Below, piece by piece: positions 8,701-16,868 of a stretch of DNA of 64,000 bases (positions are counted from its first letter, which is position 1; each line of letters begins with the position of its first letter). The DNA is taken from assembly GCA_945893045.1 (NCBI GenBank), contig CAMDEA010000024.1, positions 1 through 64,000 of the forward strand. Reading direction: 5' to 3'. The position numbers were made by a program, and so were the translations under genes. The stretch comes from Planctomyces sp. SH-PL62. Lineage in GTDB: Bacteria; Planctomycetota; Planctomycetia; Planctomycetales; Planctomycetaceae. Below the pieces are notes generated by a model. The model was given only the letters and a program-made list of their open reading frames with translations, did no database searches and was not told the DNA's origin.

Positions 8701-8957
8701 TCCACACGAATCCGCCCGCGAGCCAACTCCTGCCGATAACGATCCTCCGGCAGATACGGCAAACAGCCGAAGATCCGCGCACCGGCTTGGACCCCTTCAT
8801 CGAACGACAAATCTTCAAACGCATGCAATGTGTTGTGATGGATGAAAACCGTGATCGGCCCCTGCGCCGGGAGTAGATGCCCCGCGTGCTCGATCGCCCG
8901 CTTCAGTCTCTCAAACGAATTCGATCCCTCGCCGCGCGGCGGGTGGTATGCGGTCAT
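5769..8957 (-). CDS. dabA: DabA, DUF2309 inorganic carbon transporter subunit, with in-frame palindromic insert
   Basis: A 1062-residue DUF2309 protein. DabA is a zinc protein related to beta-carbonic anhydrases that, with a DabB-type partner, drives vectorial CO2 hydration to accumulate bicarbonate. The expected zinc ligands are visible: Cys and Asp in FCLDEREESMRRH (about 538/540), and His and Cys in IIGHGSNSLNN and SAYECGACGG (about 725/741). The N-terminal FIHHNTLHAFE motif is also typical. Residues about 240-266 are encoded by a complete family C hairpin (8158-8236). Next to it, VEQVSNLPANET comes from a second small palindrome (8241-8268). The reading frame stays open through both. The gene heads a three-gene minus-strand set with two antiporter-like subunits. 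Confidence 0.9.
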   Translation of the reverse strand: MTAYHPPRGEGSNSFERLKRAIEHAGHLLPAQGPITVFIHHNTLHAFEDLSFDEGVQAGARIFGCLPYLPEDRYRQELARGRIRVDDLAEVLHDDLGDQSDGLIGPLGTRYHLRLTMLQYPSRLGPTEELRWFVAETDALTRVRKDAPPEMRERLLQETRHWVMRDLRNAQRSHGESPSSIGRAISALRERAVVADLLERLGESSIEQWGEATWEAFTLQALWNVCRVGVEQVSNLPANETGERGGVSPPVPRQTTHRRADAAPLARGTRHRDLLFEVTGEDSDSKVNDLLIRFSAAFLDQGMARWTLPNREAGFFKAFCSLYRASGESPDWCRLGLAAELSRLEDNGISPLESVAESLQMLGVEEAEWEEFISATLLSLRGWAGMIRQMELRADRVRVPAPPGSVTEFLAVRLILKRLVLAEIAERTLGKAVPLDRLRDTLRSRLEERDALDPDQRAFLIFQLAQVRGWSPSALLRMSKQVWSLLVAEVEVFSELERRRVFHQAYERKFRQQTLDALALHGKGPAERVRSPKFQAVFCLDEREESMRRHLEEIAPQTETFGAAGFFNIPIYYRGAGDAHFVPLCPIVIHPQHWLVEDVAITHEVAAQRRAKTRKAIGTASHRMHVGSRSAAGGAVLTASLGVLASIPLVARVLFPRLTSLIRGTASRLVKPPEATQLRLERKTPDPGPDDDHIGLSLEEMTNNGERLLRDIGLTTGFARLVAIIGHGSNSLNNPHRSAYECGACGGNAGAPNARAAAQILNDPRVRNELFNRGLIVPPDTVFVGAYHNTCNDRLTFSDLDRLPNSHQAEFSEFQRSIDEACDRNAHERCRRFMSAPLNMTFPAARRHVEERAEDLAQARPECGHATNAICIVGRRERTRGLYLDRRAFLVSYDPNADDNDGTILTRLMSAVVPVCGGISLEYYFSYIDSVGWGCGTKLPHNITSLLGVMDGAASDLRTGLPWQMVEIHEPVRLLIVLETTPEKFSAIMDRYEDIGKACRHGWVQVVTWNPDSGEMQILHGDHFEPYRPEAKELPKAETSTDWYRGWRDHLEFAEIEPAAVT
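8158..8236. repeat. Inverted-repeat element, family C, inside dabA
   Basis: Arms 8158-8188 and 8206-8236, 31 bp with one mismatch, core GCTGACGCCGCCCCGCTC. It is translated in dabA as ERGGVSPPV...RADAAPLARG, a stretch with no resemblance to the DUF2309 family around it. A small neighbouring palindrome (8241-8268) holds GCAGGTTGGAAACCTGC. Confidence 0.93.
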
Positions 8958-9076
8958 GGTGCTCTCGGACGTGACGGCCTTGATCCATCAATGTCGCGAG
9001 GTTCTACGGCCTGTTTGTCCGAATCACCAAGCCAGGCAGATTACGAGTCAGTCAGCTTTTCCCTGACACGACCCCG

Positions 9077-10696
9077 TCACTTCGCGGCAGGAGCACTCAC
9101 GGTCAACCACAAATCTCCCGTCGTCGCGCCGAAGGATGTCAATGTCGTCAGCGCCGGCTTCTCGATCGGCGGCTCGGCTTTCACTCGGCCGCGAATACGG
9201 ATCGGACCGGAATAGCTGACTCCCGCTTCCGCTTTGAGCACCAGCTTGACCGATTTTGATTTGTCGCCGGTCTTCTCGGAAACCACCGCCTCGGCCGTCA
9301 CTTTCTCCGGCAACTCGATCGCGATGACTTCAATCTCTGGAGCAAACCCGCGCTGGCGATCCACCGTCACTGGAATTTCGAGTGGCTTGTCCGAACTCAA
9401 CACGAACGAGTCCGCTGCGACACGCAACTCAAAATCCGGCCGAGAGGGCAGGGCGGTGATCCGATAAAAAAAACGCGGCCCACCCATGCCGAACCGATCC
9501 GTAATCGCGATGCGATATTCCCCTTCTGCCGGTGGCGTGAAGTTCGCATCGGGATCGAAGTCCCCCTTCGAGCCGTCATCGACTTCCTGCAACTGCGAAC
9601 CGTCCGCTTTCAAAATCCTCAACACCGGATCGAGCGGAGACCCAGCCGAGCGCGCATCCGTCCGAATCACAATCGCCTGCTTCGCCGCCAGCTTGAGACG
9701 AAAGACATCGACTTCTCCCGGCTTACCGATCACACCGGTCATCGACGACGGCACGACAACTTCCTGAGGTTCTGGAGCCGGTTCTTTCAATTCGGTTTCG
9801 GACGGATGAGCCTCAACCGGCAACGTCAACGTGTTGCCAAGCAGCGCGTGACGCACCACAAACGAATCCACAACGGAGTCCGCCGGCAACTCAACCAGCT
9901 CCGGTGGCAAATTCCAGCCATGTAATCGCAACTTCCGTAGTGCAGGCGGCTCGTCTGCGACAGCCACTCGCTCGACCGACATCGGCTGCGCATGATCCAC
10001 AAACGCCCCGGTCGTCAGCGTCAGCCGATAGATGAAGTTGGCGCCACCCGCGAATGCGATGCTCGAATTCGCCACATCCGAAAACGCGAACACGCGCACG
10101 CCGTACTCGCCATCCGCCGGAGCCGTGAACGCAATCTGCGGATCGAACCCATGATCGTCGTCATTGTGCTCCATCACGAACCCGCGCGGTCCGAGCACTT
10201 GCAGCACACCATCCATCGGCGACCCCAGCGTGCCCTTCGCCATCAGCGACGCGACCAGCGTCTGCCCCGCCTTCAATGAGACGGCGAACGTGTCCACATC
10301 GCCCCCCTTGTCCAACACGCCGTTGACGACAACCTGATTTGATTCGAGCTTCTGAGCCTCCTTCGCCGAGTTGTTCGGTTCCTTCTCGGCGACCTCCGCC
10401 AACGTGCCGATCACGAACGGACGAAGCGACGACGCGCCCTCAGCATTGAAGACTCGAATCCAACACAGTCCCGGCGCGGCATTCTCGGCAATGATGACTT
10501 TGAACTTGTTGCCGCTCTCGGCGAACTCCAGCTTCACGCCTTCGCGGCTGATCCACGCTTGCGGCTTGTCACCCAGCGCACCTTGCGCGGTGACTTCGAC
10601 GGACTGCCCCACTTGGCAACCAGCCGGGAACAAAGCGGTGACGGTTGGCGGAGCAGCGACCAAAGTCGCCGCAAGCATGAGCAGCGCTGACGTCAC
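9077..10696 (-). CDS. Secreted protein with two PPC (pre-peptidase C-terminal) domains
   Basis: A 539-residue exported protein. The start is a GTG at 10696 that overlaps the stop of the upstream DUF1501 gene (GTGA) and gives a clean signal peptide (VTSALLMLAATLVAA); a longer frame reaching 10828 would lie inside DUF1501. Two beta-sandwich PPC-like units are visible at about residues 120-220 and 310-410, each with the D-x-D-x-F...G-S-P-x-D-x-V-L pattern (GGDVDTFAVSLKAGQTL; GEVDVFRLKLAAKQ) and an F-x-P-P/A-x-G-E-Y ending. Such proteins are common in planctomycetes beside DUF1501 genes and probably act outside the cytoplasm on polymers or as binding modules. No catalytic domain is seen. Confidence 0.8.
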   Translation of the reverse strand: MTSALLMLAATLVAAPPTVTALFPAGCQVGQSVEVTAQGALGDKPQAWISREGVKLEFAESGNKFKVIIAENAAPGLCWIRVFNAEGASSLRPFVIGTLAEVAEKEPNNSAKEAQKLESNQVVVNGVLDKGGDVDTFAVSLKAGQTLVASLMAKGTLGSPMDGVLQVLGPRGFVMEHNDDDHGFDPQIAFTAPADGEYGVRVFAFSDVANSSIAFAGGANFIYRLTLTTGAFVDHAQPMSVERVAVADEPPALRKLRLHGWNLPPELVELPADSVVDSFVVRHALLGNTLTLPVEAHPSETELKEPAPEPQEVVVPSSMTGVIGKPGEVDVFRLKLAAKQAIVIRTDARSAGSPLDPVLRILKADGSQLQEVDDGSKGDFDPDANFTPPAEGEYRIAITDRFGMGGPRFFYRITALPSRPDFELRVAADSFVLSSDKPLEIPVTVDRQRGFAPEIEVIAIELPEKVTAEAVVSEKTGDKSKSVKLVLKAEAGVSYSGPIRIRGRVKAEPPIEKPALTTLTSFGATTGDLWLTVSAPAAK

Positions 10697-12033
10697 GACA
10701 TCAACTCCGCGATCGGAGCCGGATTGCTGACCAAGTGCGTCGGTCGGCCCTGTGCCGTGTACAGCATCTTGTCCGGGTTGATGCCGAGCTTCGTGTAAAT
10801 CGTCGAGACATAATTCTCCGGCGAACAAACTCGTTCAACCGCCGAGTAGCCGTGCTTGTCGGTCGCACCGACGACAACGCCACCGGGCGTCCCACCGCCG
10901 GCCATCAGGACCGACATCGCGCTTGACCAGTGATCGCGGCCCGCCTTTTTCTGGCCGGTCAGCGTCGAGAGTTTTGGCGTGCGTCCGAACTCGCCCAGAG
11001 CCGTGACGATCGTCGTGTCCAACAATCCTCGCTCGCCGAGGTCTTCGATCAGCGTGGCGACGGAGTTGTCCCATTCCGGCAGACGCTTTGAGCAAGAAGT
11101 GAAGAGGTCCGCGTGATGATCCCAGCCGCCGTCATTCACGGTGACGAACGGCACGCCCGCTTCGATCAATCGTCGAGCCAACAGCAGTCGCTGGCCGAAG
11201 GAACTCCGGCCGTACCGTGCTCGGACGGCTTCCGGTTCCTTGTGGATGTCGAATGCGGCTTGAGCCAGCGGCGAAGTCACCAAATCGAATCCTTGTTTGT
11301 AGTAGTCGTCGAGCGCCAGCGCCGGATCGCCCGCCGCTTTCTCGTTCATGCGCGGCAGCGTATCGACCAACTTTCGCAAATCGCCGCGCCGATGAAATTT
11401 GTCTTCGGTCAGTCCCTTCGGCAACGCGACATCGCGAACTCGGAAGCCGGCTCCATTCGGGTCGTCACCGACGACAAACGGAGCGTGCTTGGCTCCCAGG
11501 AAATTCGGGCCACCGGAGCGGGTCATCGACGGAATCGAAAAGTACGCGGGTAGTCCGTTCGGCCGGCCCAGCTCATGCGAAGCGACCGCACCCATGCTTG
11601 GATGAAAACTGACGAACGCGCCGCAACCGACCGGGATGCGAGTCGGTGCTCCCGTCATCATGTAATGATTTCCGGCTCCGTGATTGTTCTGATCGTGTCG
11701 GATCGAACGAATCATCGTGAACTTGTCTAACATGCCAGCCAGCCGAGTCATGTGCTCCGAGAAATGGACGCCGGGCAGCTTCGTCGCGATCGCATCGAAC
11801 TCACCACGGATCTCCGCCGGAGCCGCCGGTTTTGGATCAAACGTCTCAAAATGCGTAGGACCACCATCCATCCAAATCAGGATGCAGCCTTTGGCCTTCG
11901 GCGCGATCGGAGCCGAGTCATCCGCGGCTCGCGCGGCCAAGGCCGACACAAATCCGCTCCCCAGCCAACCACCAAGGCCGAGCTTCAAGCAATCACGTCG
12001 CGCGAACCCTTCGCAGTTCAATCGGCGAGCCAT
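10693..12033 (-). CDS. DUF1501 (sulfatase-like alkaline-phosphatase superfamily) exported protein
   Basis: A 446-residue DUF1501 protein. The start at 12033 has AAGGAAG upstream and gives a Tat-like N-terminus (FARRDCLKLGLGGWLGSG). Typical family segments: GCILIWMDGGPTHFETFDPKP, FSEHMTRLAGMLDKFTMIRS, TVNDGGWDHHADLF (metal-binding Asp/His) and ALGEFGRTPKLS. DUF1501 proteins belong to the alkaline phosphatase/sulfatase-like fold, are hugely expanded in planctomycetes, and are normally encoded beside a DUF1549/DUF1553 protein. They are thought to act in the periplasm, but the reaction is unknown. It is translationally coupled to the PPC protein downstream. Confidence 0.9.
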   Translation of the reverse strand: MARRLNCEGFARRDCLKLGLGGWLGSGFVSALAARAADDSAPIAPKAKGCILIWMDGGPTHFETFDPKPAAPAEIRGEFDAIATKLPGVHFSEHMTRLAGMLDKFTMIRSIRHDQNNHGAGNHYMMTGAPTRIPVGCGAFVSFHPSMGAVASHELGRPNGLPAYFSIPSMTRSGGPNFLGAKHAPFVVGDDPNGAGFRVRDVALPKGLTEDKFHRRGDLRKLVDTLPRMNEKAAGDPALALDDYYKQGFDLVTSPLAQAAFDIHKEPEAVRARYGRSSFGQRLLLARRLIEAGVPFVTVNDGGWDHHADLFTSCSKRLPEWDNSVATLIEDLGERGLLDTTIVTALGEFGRTPKLSTLTGQKKAGRDHWSSAMSVLMAGGGTPGGVVVGATDKHGYSAVERVCSPENYVSTIYTKLGINPDKMLYTAQGRPTHLVSNPAPIAELMS

Positions 12034-12130
12034 CGAATCTTCCTTTTTCAGGCGGGACGAAGTCAGGCAGGGGAGACAGAGTAACCGGGAAATCGGCGAC
12101 GCAACAGGCAAACTTGATCGGTTTCCTGTG

Positions 12131-12152
12131 GCGCACGCGGCTCGCGTGCGAC
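12131..12152. repeat. Small hairpin after TolB-like gene
   Basis: GCGCACGCGGCTCGCGTGCG forms an 8-bp stem just downstream of the TolB-like stop codon. It may be a half copy of a longer palindromic element or a simple terminator stem without a T-tract. Confidence 0.4.
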
Positions 12153-13010
12153 TCATTCCGGAACGCGACGGGTATAAACGTCAAACCCACCATCACGGTT
12201 CGAGACAAATCCAATCCGCCCATCCGGAGACCAAGCCGGGAAGTTGTCGATCGCCTCATTGCCAGTGACGTTGATCGCCGGACCATCCAGCGGCTGCATA
12301 TAGATTTCCAAGTTGCCATCGCGATTCGATGTGAATGCGATCCGTCGGCCATCGGGTGACCAAGCGGGATAATCATCCAATCCTTTACTCTGAGTCAGCC
12401 GCCGCAGATTCGAGCCATCCGGATTGATGAGCGCAATTTCCAAATCACCCCAACGGCCCGTCGCGAAGGCGATCGTCTTGCCATCGGAAGACCAACTCGG
12501 ATGCGCGTCAATCGCGGCGTCGGTCGTCAGTCGTTGCCAATCTCCGCCCATCAAATCAGCGACGTACAACTCTTGATTGCCATGCCGAGTCGATGTGAAC
12601 GCGAACCGTTTTCCATCCGGCGACCAGCACGGCGACTCTTCATGCGACAGTGCTCCTTGAGTCGTCGCCAGCGGCGTCAACTTTCGATCTGCTAAGTTCA
12701 TCCGATAGATCTCGATGTCCCCTTGCCCCGGAGTCGCCTTGTCGAACGACAGCAGCAAACTCATTCCGTCGGGCGAGAACACCGCGTCGAATTCCGCTGC
12801 GGTGTGAGACGTCAGCCGTTCTTCCTGTCCGGACTTCAAGTCCCGCAGAAACAGAAAGATCGTCGAACCCTGATGCCTCGCGAAGACAACCTGCTTCCCA
12901 TCCGGAGACCAACACGGCCGTTGCTTGAGATGCCCGTCGCTCGTCAGCCGCACGACTTCGAGTTCAGTGAACGCGGACAGCAACGCGAATACAAGCAGCA
13001 GGCGAATCAT
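12153..13010 (-). CDS. TolB-like PD40 beta-propeller protein, exported
   Basis: A 285-residue protein with a short hydrophobic leader (MIRLLLVFALLSAF) followed by at least five WD40-like PD40 repeats, each with the W-S-P-D-G-K/R motif (CWSPDGKQVVFARH, CWSPDGKRFAFTSTRHG, SWSSDGKTIAFATG, AWSPDGRRIAFTSNRDG, AWSPDGRIGFVSNRDG). The architecture is that of the TolB propeller without its N-terminal domain, so it is probably a periplasmic or surface binding protein rather than TolB of the Tol-Pal system. An ATG at 13010 is chosen over the adjacent GTG at 13013. It sits between two DUF1501 genes. Confidence 0.85.
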   Translation of the reverse strand: MIRLLLVFALLSAFTELEVVRLTSDGHLKQRPCWSPDGKQVVFARHQGSTIFLFLRDLKSGQEERLTSHTAAEFDAVFSPDGMSLLLSFDKATPGQGDIEIYRMNLADRKLTPLATTQGALSHEESPCWSPDGKRFAFTSTRHGNQELYVADLMGGDWQRLTTDAAIDAHPSWSSDGKTIAFATGRWGDLEIALINPDGSNLRRLTQSKGLDDYPAWSPDGRRIAFTSNRDGNLEIYMQPLDGPAINVTGNEAIDNFPAWSPDGRIGFVSNRDGGFDVYTRRVPE

Positions 13011-13036
13011 CACCGAATTCCTGTCATTCTTGTCCG

Positions 13037-13130
13037 GCTGAAGGCTGTGGGCTGATGGCTGAAAGCTGTTATTTCAACCCCATCATTTTCGAGGACAGGA
13101 TCACAGCTCTCAGCCAACAGCTTTCTGCCG
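13037..13130. repeat. Imperfect inverted repeat, family L
   Basis: Diverged arms (about 13037-13064 and 13102-13129) of the type GGCTGAAGGCTGTGGGCTGA / CAGCTCTCAGCCAACAGCTT, in the gap between the TolB-like and DUF1501 genes. A half copy with the same right arm occurs at 30119-30151. Confidence 0.6.
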
Positions 13131-13136
13131 GGCAGA

Positions 13137-14510
13137 TCAGAGCAATTCTTCAATCAGATTTCCTTGAGGCAGCAGGCCGTTCGTTGTCAGCGTTGTGGTG
13201 TCGATCCCCATCTGACCGAACACCGTTGCGAACAAATCCGCCGACGTGACCGGTCGAGCTGCCGGATACTCGCCGAGCCGATCACTGGCTCCAATGACTT
13301 GACCGGATCGCAAGCCGCCACCGGCAACAAGGCCAGAGTAACAGTGTTCCCAGTGATCGCGACCGGCTCGGTTATTGATCTTCGGAGTGCGTCCGAATTC
13401 CCCCACAACGACGACAGCGGTTTCCGACAACAGGCCACGTTCATCGAGATCATCCAGCAGCGCGGACAACGCTTGGTCGAGCATCCAAGCGTGCCGATCT
13501 TGGTACTGCTGAAAGAAGCGATCGTGCATGTCCCAGCCGCCGTCGCCGAGATCCTCGACCGGTTCGACGTGCGAGCTCCAATTGACCTGCACGAACCGAG
13601 CGCCTGCTTCGACCAATCGCCGCGCCAACAAACAGCATTGACCGAATCGGAACCGTCCAAATCGCCGCCGAGCGGATTCCGGCTCGCGGTCCAAATCGAA
13701 GACTTCGCGCGAACCAGGCTTCGTCAGCAGCGAAATGGCTTGCTGATAAAACGCATCCAGCCGATTCATTCCCGCTGAGCGATCGACGCGTTGAGCCAGT
13801 TGATCAAACTCCGCCAGCAGCCGGTCGCGCGAGTCGATGCCGCTGGCCGTCAGGCCGTCCAATAACTTCAGATGCGGAATCTCGATGCCTCGATCTGGGT
13901 GATAATCCAATCGAAACGGATCGTGCATCGGGCCGAGCGCCGCGCCTCCTTCGCCGGTGATCGGTCGCTTGCCTTGATGCAGATGCCCGCCGACGGCCAC
14001 GAACCGCGGCATCCCCGGCGAGAACCCCAACACCTTTGACACGATTGACCCGTGCGTCGGCTTGACCGATCCCGACAGCACTTGTCCGCTGAGGCTTGCC
14101 GCGCCAGTGTTGCTGCCGGTCAATCCGATCGTCCCCGCGATGCCATGATCGTTCGAGGTTCCGCGCAGCGACCGAATGACCGAATACTTCTGTGCTCGCC
14201 GAGCAATCTGCGGCAATAACTCGCAGACGTCGAAGCCCGGCACGCTGCTCGCGATGGGAGAGTACGGCCCGCGATATTCGACCGGTGCTTTCGGTTTTAC
14301 ATCCAGCGAATCGACATGACTCGGACCACCCCACAGCCAGAGCAGAATGGTGGACTTGGCCGGAGTCCTTTTGTCCGCCTCCGCCGTCGCATCGGACCGC
14401 AGCGCATCGGCCAGATTCACCCCGACTGCCGACAGCATCCCCGCGCGAAGCAACTCCCGCCGAGTCCACCCTCGGCATTCGCGAGTTCGCATTCGACCGA
14501 TGCTGAGCAT
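13137..14510 (-). CDS. DUF1501 exported protein
   Basis: A 457-residue DUF1501 protein with a Tat-like start (WTRRELLRAGMLSAVGVNLA). Conserved family blocks are STILLWLWGGPSHVDSLDVKP, GFDVCELLPQIARRAQKYSV, GDGGWDMHDRFF and VVVGEFGRTPKINNRAGRDH. The ATG at 14510 is preceded by GAGGA. It follows the DUF1549/DUF1553 gene on the same strand, the arrangement in which these two families nearly always occur in planctomycetes, suggesting an exported two-protein unit. Its catalytic role is unknown. Confidence 0.9.
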   Translation of the reverse strand: MLSIGRMRTRECRGWTRRELLRAGMLSAVGVNLADALRSDATAEADKRTPAKSTILLWLWGGPSHVDSLDVKPKAPVEYRGPYSPIASSVPGFDVCELLPQIARRAQKYSVIRSLRGTSNDHGIAGTIGLTGSNTGAASLSGQVLSGSVKPTHGSIVSKVLGFSPGMPRFVAVGGHLHQGKRPITGEGGAALGPMHDPFRLDYHPDRGIEIPHLKLLDGLTASGIDSRDRLLAEFDQLAQRVDRSAGMNRLDAFYQQAISLLTKPGSREVFDLDREPESARRRFGRFRFGQCCLLARRLVEAGARFVQVNWSSHVEPVEDLGDGGWDMHDRFFQQYQDRHAWMLDQALSALLDDLDERGLLSETAVVVVGEFGRTPKINNRAGRDHWEHCYSGLVAGGGLRSGQVIGASDRLGEYPAARPVTSADLFATVFGQMGIDTTTLTTNGLLPQGNLIEELL

Positions 14511-14527
14511 GAGTGCGTCCTCGTTTC

Positions 14528-14581
14528 GTAGCCCGGACGCCTACGTCCGGGCGATTGTTCGGACGTAGGCGTCCGAACTAC
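14528..14581. repeat. Inverted-repeat element, family B
   Basis: Arms 14528-14550 and 14560-14581 around CGGACGTAGGCGTCCG, between the DUF1549/DUF1553 gene and DUF1501. The same family is at 21960 (half), 28543, 30803, 43881 and 61977. Confidence 0.9.
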
Positions 14582-14582
14582 T

Positions 14583-16772
14583 TCAATCCTTGAACACGAA
14601 CTCCGGAGTATTCAGCAGCGCCCACATCAAGTCTTCAATGACTTGGCGGCGGACGGCTCCTTCTTGGTCGAAGAGGCCGACGGCGATTTTGGATTCCGCT
14701 GCGGTTGGGCGGCGCGAGTAGATCGACAGATACAGGCTCTCGACGACGGCCGCCGGCGCGAGTTCGGTCTTCGCCAATTGAGCGGCGACACCGTTGTCGG
14801 TGGTGACCTTCGAGTACAGATTCTCGGAGTTCATCAAGTGCAGGACTTGAACAACAGTCGGCTCGGAGGTCCGTTCGCAGGGCGGGTCTTGGTTCTCGTC
14901 AGGGCGGCCGAAGGCGTCGAGGAACAGCGACTCGATGCGCACCGTCCAGAGTTCTTTGGCTCGCGTGCCGGGAGCGGCGGCCGCAAACGTGTCGGTCGTG
15001 CCGGTGATCTGGCTGATCGAATCGAGCAGCACTTCGCCGCGCAGGCGCTGACGATAGTGGCGTGAATAGTTTCGCGTGTCCGAGGTGTTGCGGTCGTTCG
15101 GAACACTACTCAGTCCATAAACGTGCGACGTCGTGATGCGGCGGATCAGCTTCTTGAGGTCGTACCCGTTGTCGCGGAAGTCTGCGGCGAGGGCCTCCAG
15201 CAGCGGGCCGTTACTTGGCGGATTGGAAGATCGCAGGTCATCGACCGGCTCAACGAGCCCGCGTTCCATGAGGTCGGACCAAACCCGATTGACCATGACC
15301 TGCGCGAAGAACGGGTTGTCGCGCGACGTGATCCATGCCGCCAGCACATCGCGCGGATCGCTGTCCGGCGGCAGGGCAGGGGAGTTGCCGAACAGCGGTC
15401 GCGGCTCCATCGCCTTCTGCGTCTGCGGGTGCAGGACCGTTCGCTCTTTGCCGCCGGTGAAGATGAATTCTTCAGAACCACTGATCGGAGCCGAGATGCC
15501 GGTTCCTTTGCGGCCGATGCGGCCGAAGTACGCGGCGAACGAATAGAAATCATCCTGCGCCCATTTCTCGAACGGGTGATGATGGCACTTCGCGCACTCC
15601 AGCCGAATGCCGAGGAACAATTGGCTGACGATCGTGGTCAGCTCTTCCGGCTGCCGTTTATCGCGGAACATATTCGTGCTGCCGTTCCGCCAAGTCCCCC
15701 CCTTCGCCGAGATCAACTCGCGGACGAATTGGTCATAGGGTTTGTTCTTGCGGAAGGCGTCACGAATCCAAGCGTCGTAGTTCAGTACCGACTTGATGCC
15801 AACGTGGTAGGGATTTGGCCGCAAGAGATCGGCCCACTTGGTCGCCCAGTGCTCGGCGTAATCCGGTTGCGCCAACAAGTGATCGACGAGAGCCTCGCGT
15901 TTGTTCGGCGACGGATCATCCAGGAATTGCTTGGCTTCGTCGGCGGTCGGCCCACGTCCGATGATGTCGATGAAAACTCGCCGCAGATACGTGTGATCGG
16001 CCGCGGGTTCGGACGGAGTCAGCCGTAGCCGCGCGAGCTTCTGCCAGACCTGCTCGTCGATGAAGTTCTTGCGTGGCAGTTTTTCATAAATCTCTTTCGG
16101 CACTTCGTTCGGCAAGGGAATGGAGACGGTGCAGACGGCGATCAGGTTCATGTACCGAGCCATCACGGCCGACTCGCCGGTGATCGTGTTCGTCGAGATC
16201 ACACCGCCGTCGTTGACCGCCGCGATCGCCGATTCGTTCGACTGGAATTGTGCGAGTCGAGTGACCTCTCGCGTCGTCCCGTTGGAATAGTGAGCGATCA
16301 CCTTCAACGGCTTCTGGCTGTTCGCGCCGAGCATCGCATCGCTCGGCTCCACCCTGATCCGCTCCAGCTTCGGAGCGTTCGCAATCGCTCGCGGTGTTCC
16401 CGCGAGAACCCAACTCCGCAGCGTCGCGAAATCCACACCGTTCGGATCGAGACGCTTTCCTCCACCATGCGGAGCCAAGCCGGTCGGTTTCAGGAGCAAC
16501 AAACTTTGCTCGGGCTGAGACGGCGAGAGCCGCCGTCCCCGCGACTCTTTGGATAAGGCATCGAAATCGAAATCGGGGTCGAAACCTAACAGCGACAACT
16601 GAAACCCGTTCTGCCCGCGCTGCTTGCCGTGACAGGCTCCGGCATTGCACCCGAACCTCGTGAAGATCGGCTGCACATCGATTTCAAAGTCGGGAGCCTC
16701 TTCCGCGCTGGCAGAAGCCCAAGCCGAAAGTGCGAGAGTCAAACAAACGGCAACACAGCGAAGAGACGGCAT
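14583..16772 (-). CDS. DUF1549/DUF1553 protein with cytochrome-like N-terminus and Big-2-like domain
   Basis: A 729-residue exported protein with a signal peptide (CLTLALSAWASASAEE). Order of domains: a cytochrome-c-like segment with CNAGACHG and a distal Met-poor region (residues about 35-130), a bacterial Ig-like Big-2 segment (about 135-215, IRVEPSDAMLGANSQKPL), DUF1549 (about 225-430, with LECAKCHHHPFEKWAQDDFYS carrying CxxCH), and DUF1553 to the end (RDNPFFAQVMVNRVWSDLMERG). Family members are paired with DUF1501 and are presumed periplasmic redox or heme proteins, but their activity is not established. GAGGA lies eight bases before the ATG. Confidence 0.9.
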   Translation of the reverse strand: MPSLRCVAVCLTLALSAWASASAEEAPDFEIDVQPIFTRFGCNAGACHGKQRGQNGFQLSLLGFDPDFDFDALSKESRGRRLSPSQPEQSLLLLKPTGLAPHGGGKRLDPNGVDFATLRSWVLAGTPRAIANAPKLERIRVEPSDAMLGANSQKPLKVIAHYSNGTTREVTRLAQFQSNESAIAAVNDGGVISTNTITGESAVMARYMNLIAVCTVSIPLPNEVPKEIYEKLPRKNFIDEQVWQKLARLRLTPSEPAADHTYLRRVFIDIIGRGPTADEAKQFLDDPSPNKREALVDHLLAQPDYAEHWATKWADLLRPNPYHVGIKSVLNYDAWIRDAFRKNKPYDQFVRELISAKGGTWRNGSTNMFRDKRQPEELTTIVSQLFLGIRLECAKCHHHPFEKWAQDDFYSFAAYFGRIGRKGTGISAPISGSEEFIFTGGKERTVLHPQTQKAMEPRPLFGNSPALPPDSDPRDVLAAWITSRDNPFFAQVMVNRVWSDLMERGLVEPVDDLRSSNPPSNGPLLEALAADFRDNGYDLKKLIRRITTSHVYGLSSVPNDRNTSDTRNYSRHYRQRLRGEVLLDSISQITGTTDTFAAAAPGTRAKELWTVRIESLFLDAFGRPDENQDPPCERTSEPTVVQVLHLMNSENLYSKVTTDNGVAAQLAKTELAPAAVVESLYLSIYSRRPTAAESKIAVGLFDQEGAVRRQVIEDLMWALLNTPEFVFKD

Positions 16773-16855
16773 CAGTAATCCTCGATCAAAGTGTGAGCGT
16801 TCAAGATACCGATCGGCTGGCCTGATGAAAACACGTTAGACGGAGTTTCATGACC

Positions 16856-16868
16856 GTACCGCGACCAT
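16856..16868. repeat. Solo half of a family D element
   Basis: CCGTACCGCGACC ends at the stop codon of the SagB-like gene without a matching second arm. It is identical to the outer arm of the family D hairpins at 17618 and 17961. Confidence 0.5.

Noticed and set aside
2753-8996. Long plus-strand open frames (for example 2753-3505, 3554-4210, 6135-7523) opposite the DAB genes
   Set aside because: They are Arg/Gln/His-rich antisense shadows of GC-rich codons in dabA and the antiporter genes, with no recognisable domains and no ribosome-binding sites.
13164-16663. Long antisense frames opposite the DUF1501 and DUF1549/DUF1553 genes (for example 15123-16028)
   Set aside because: Low-complexity Arg-rich products; the minus-strand genes carry clear family motifs and signal peptides.
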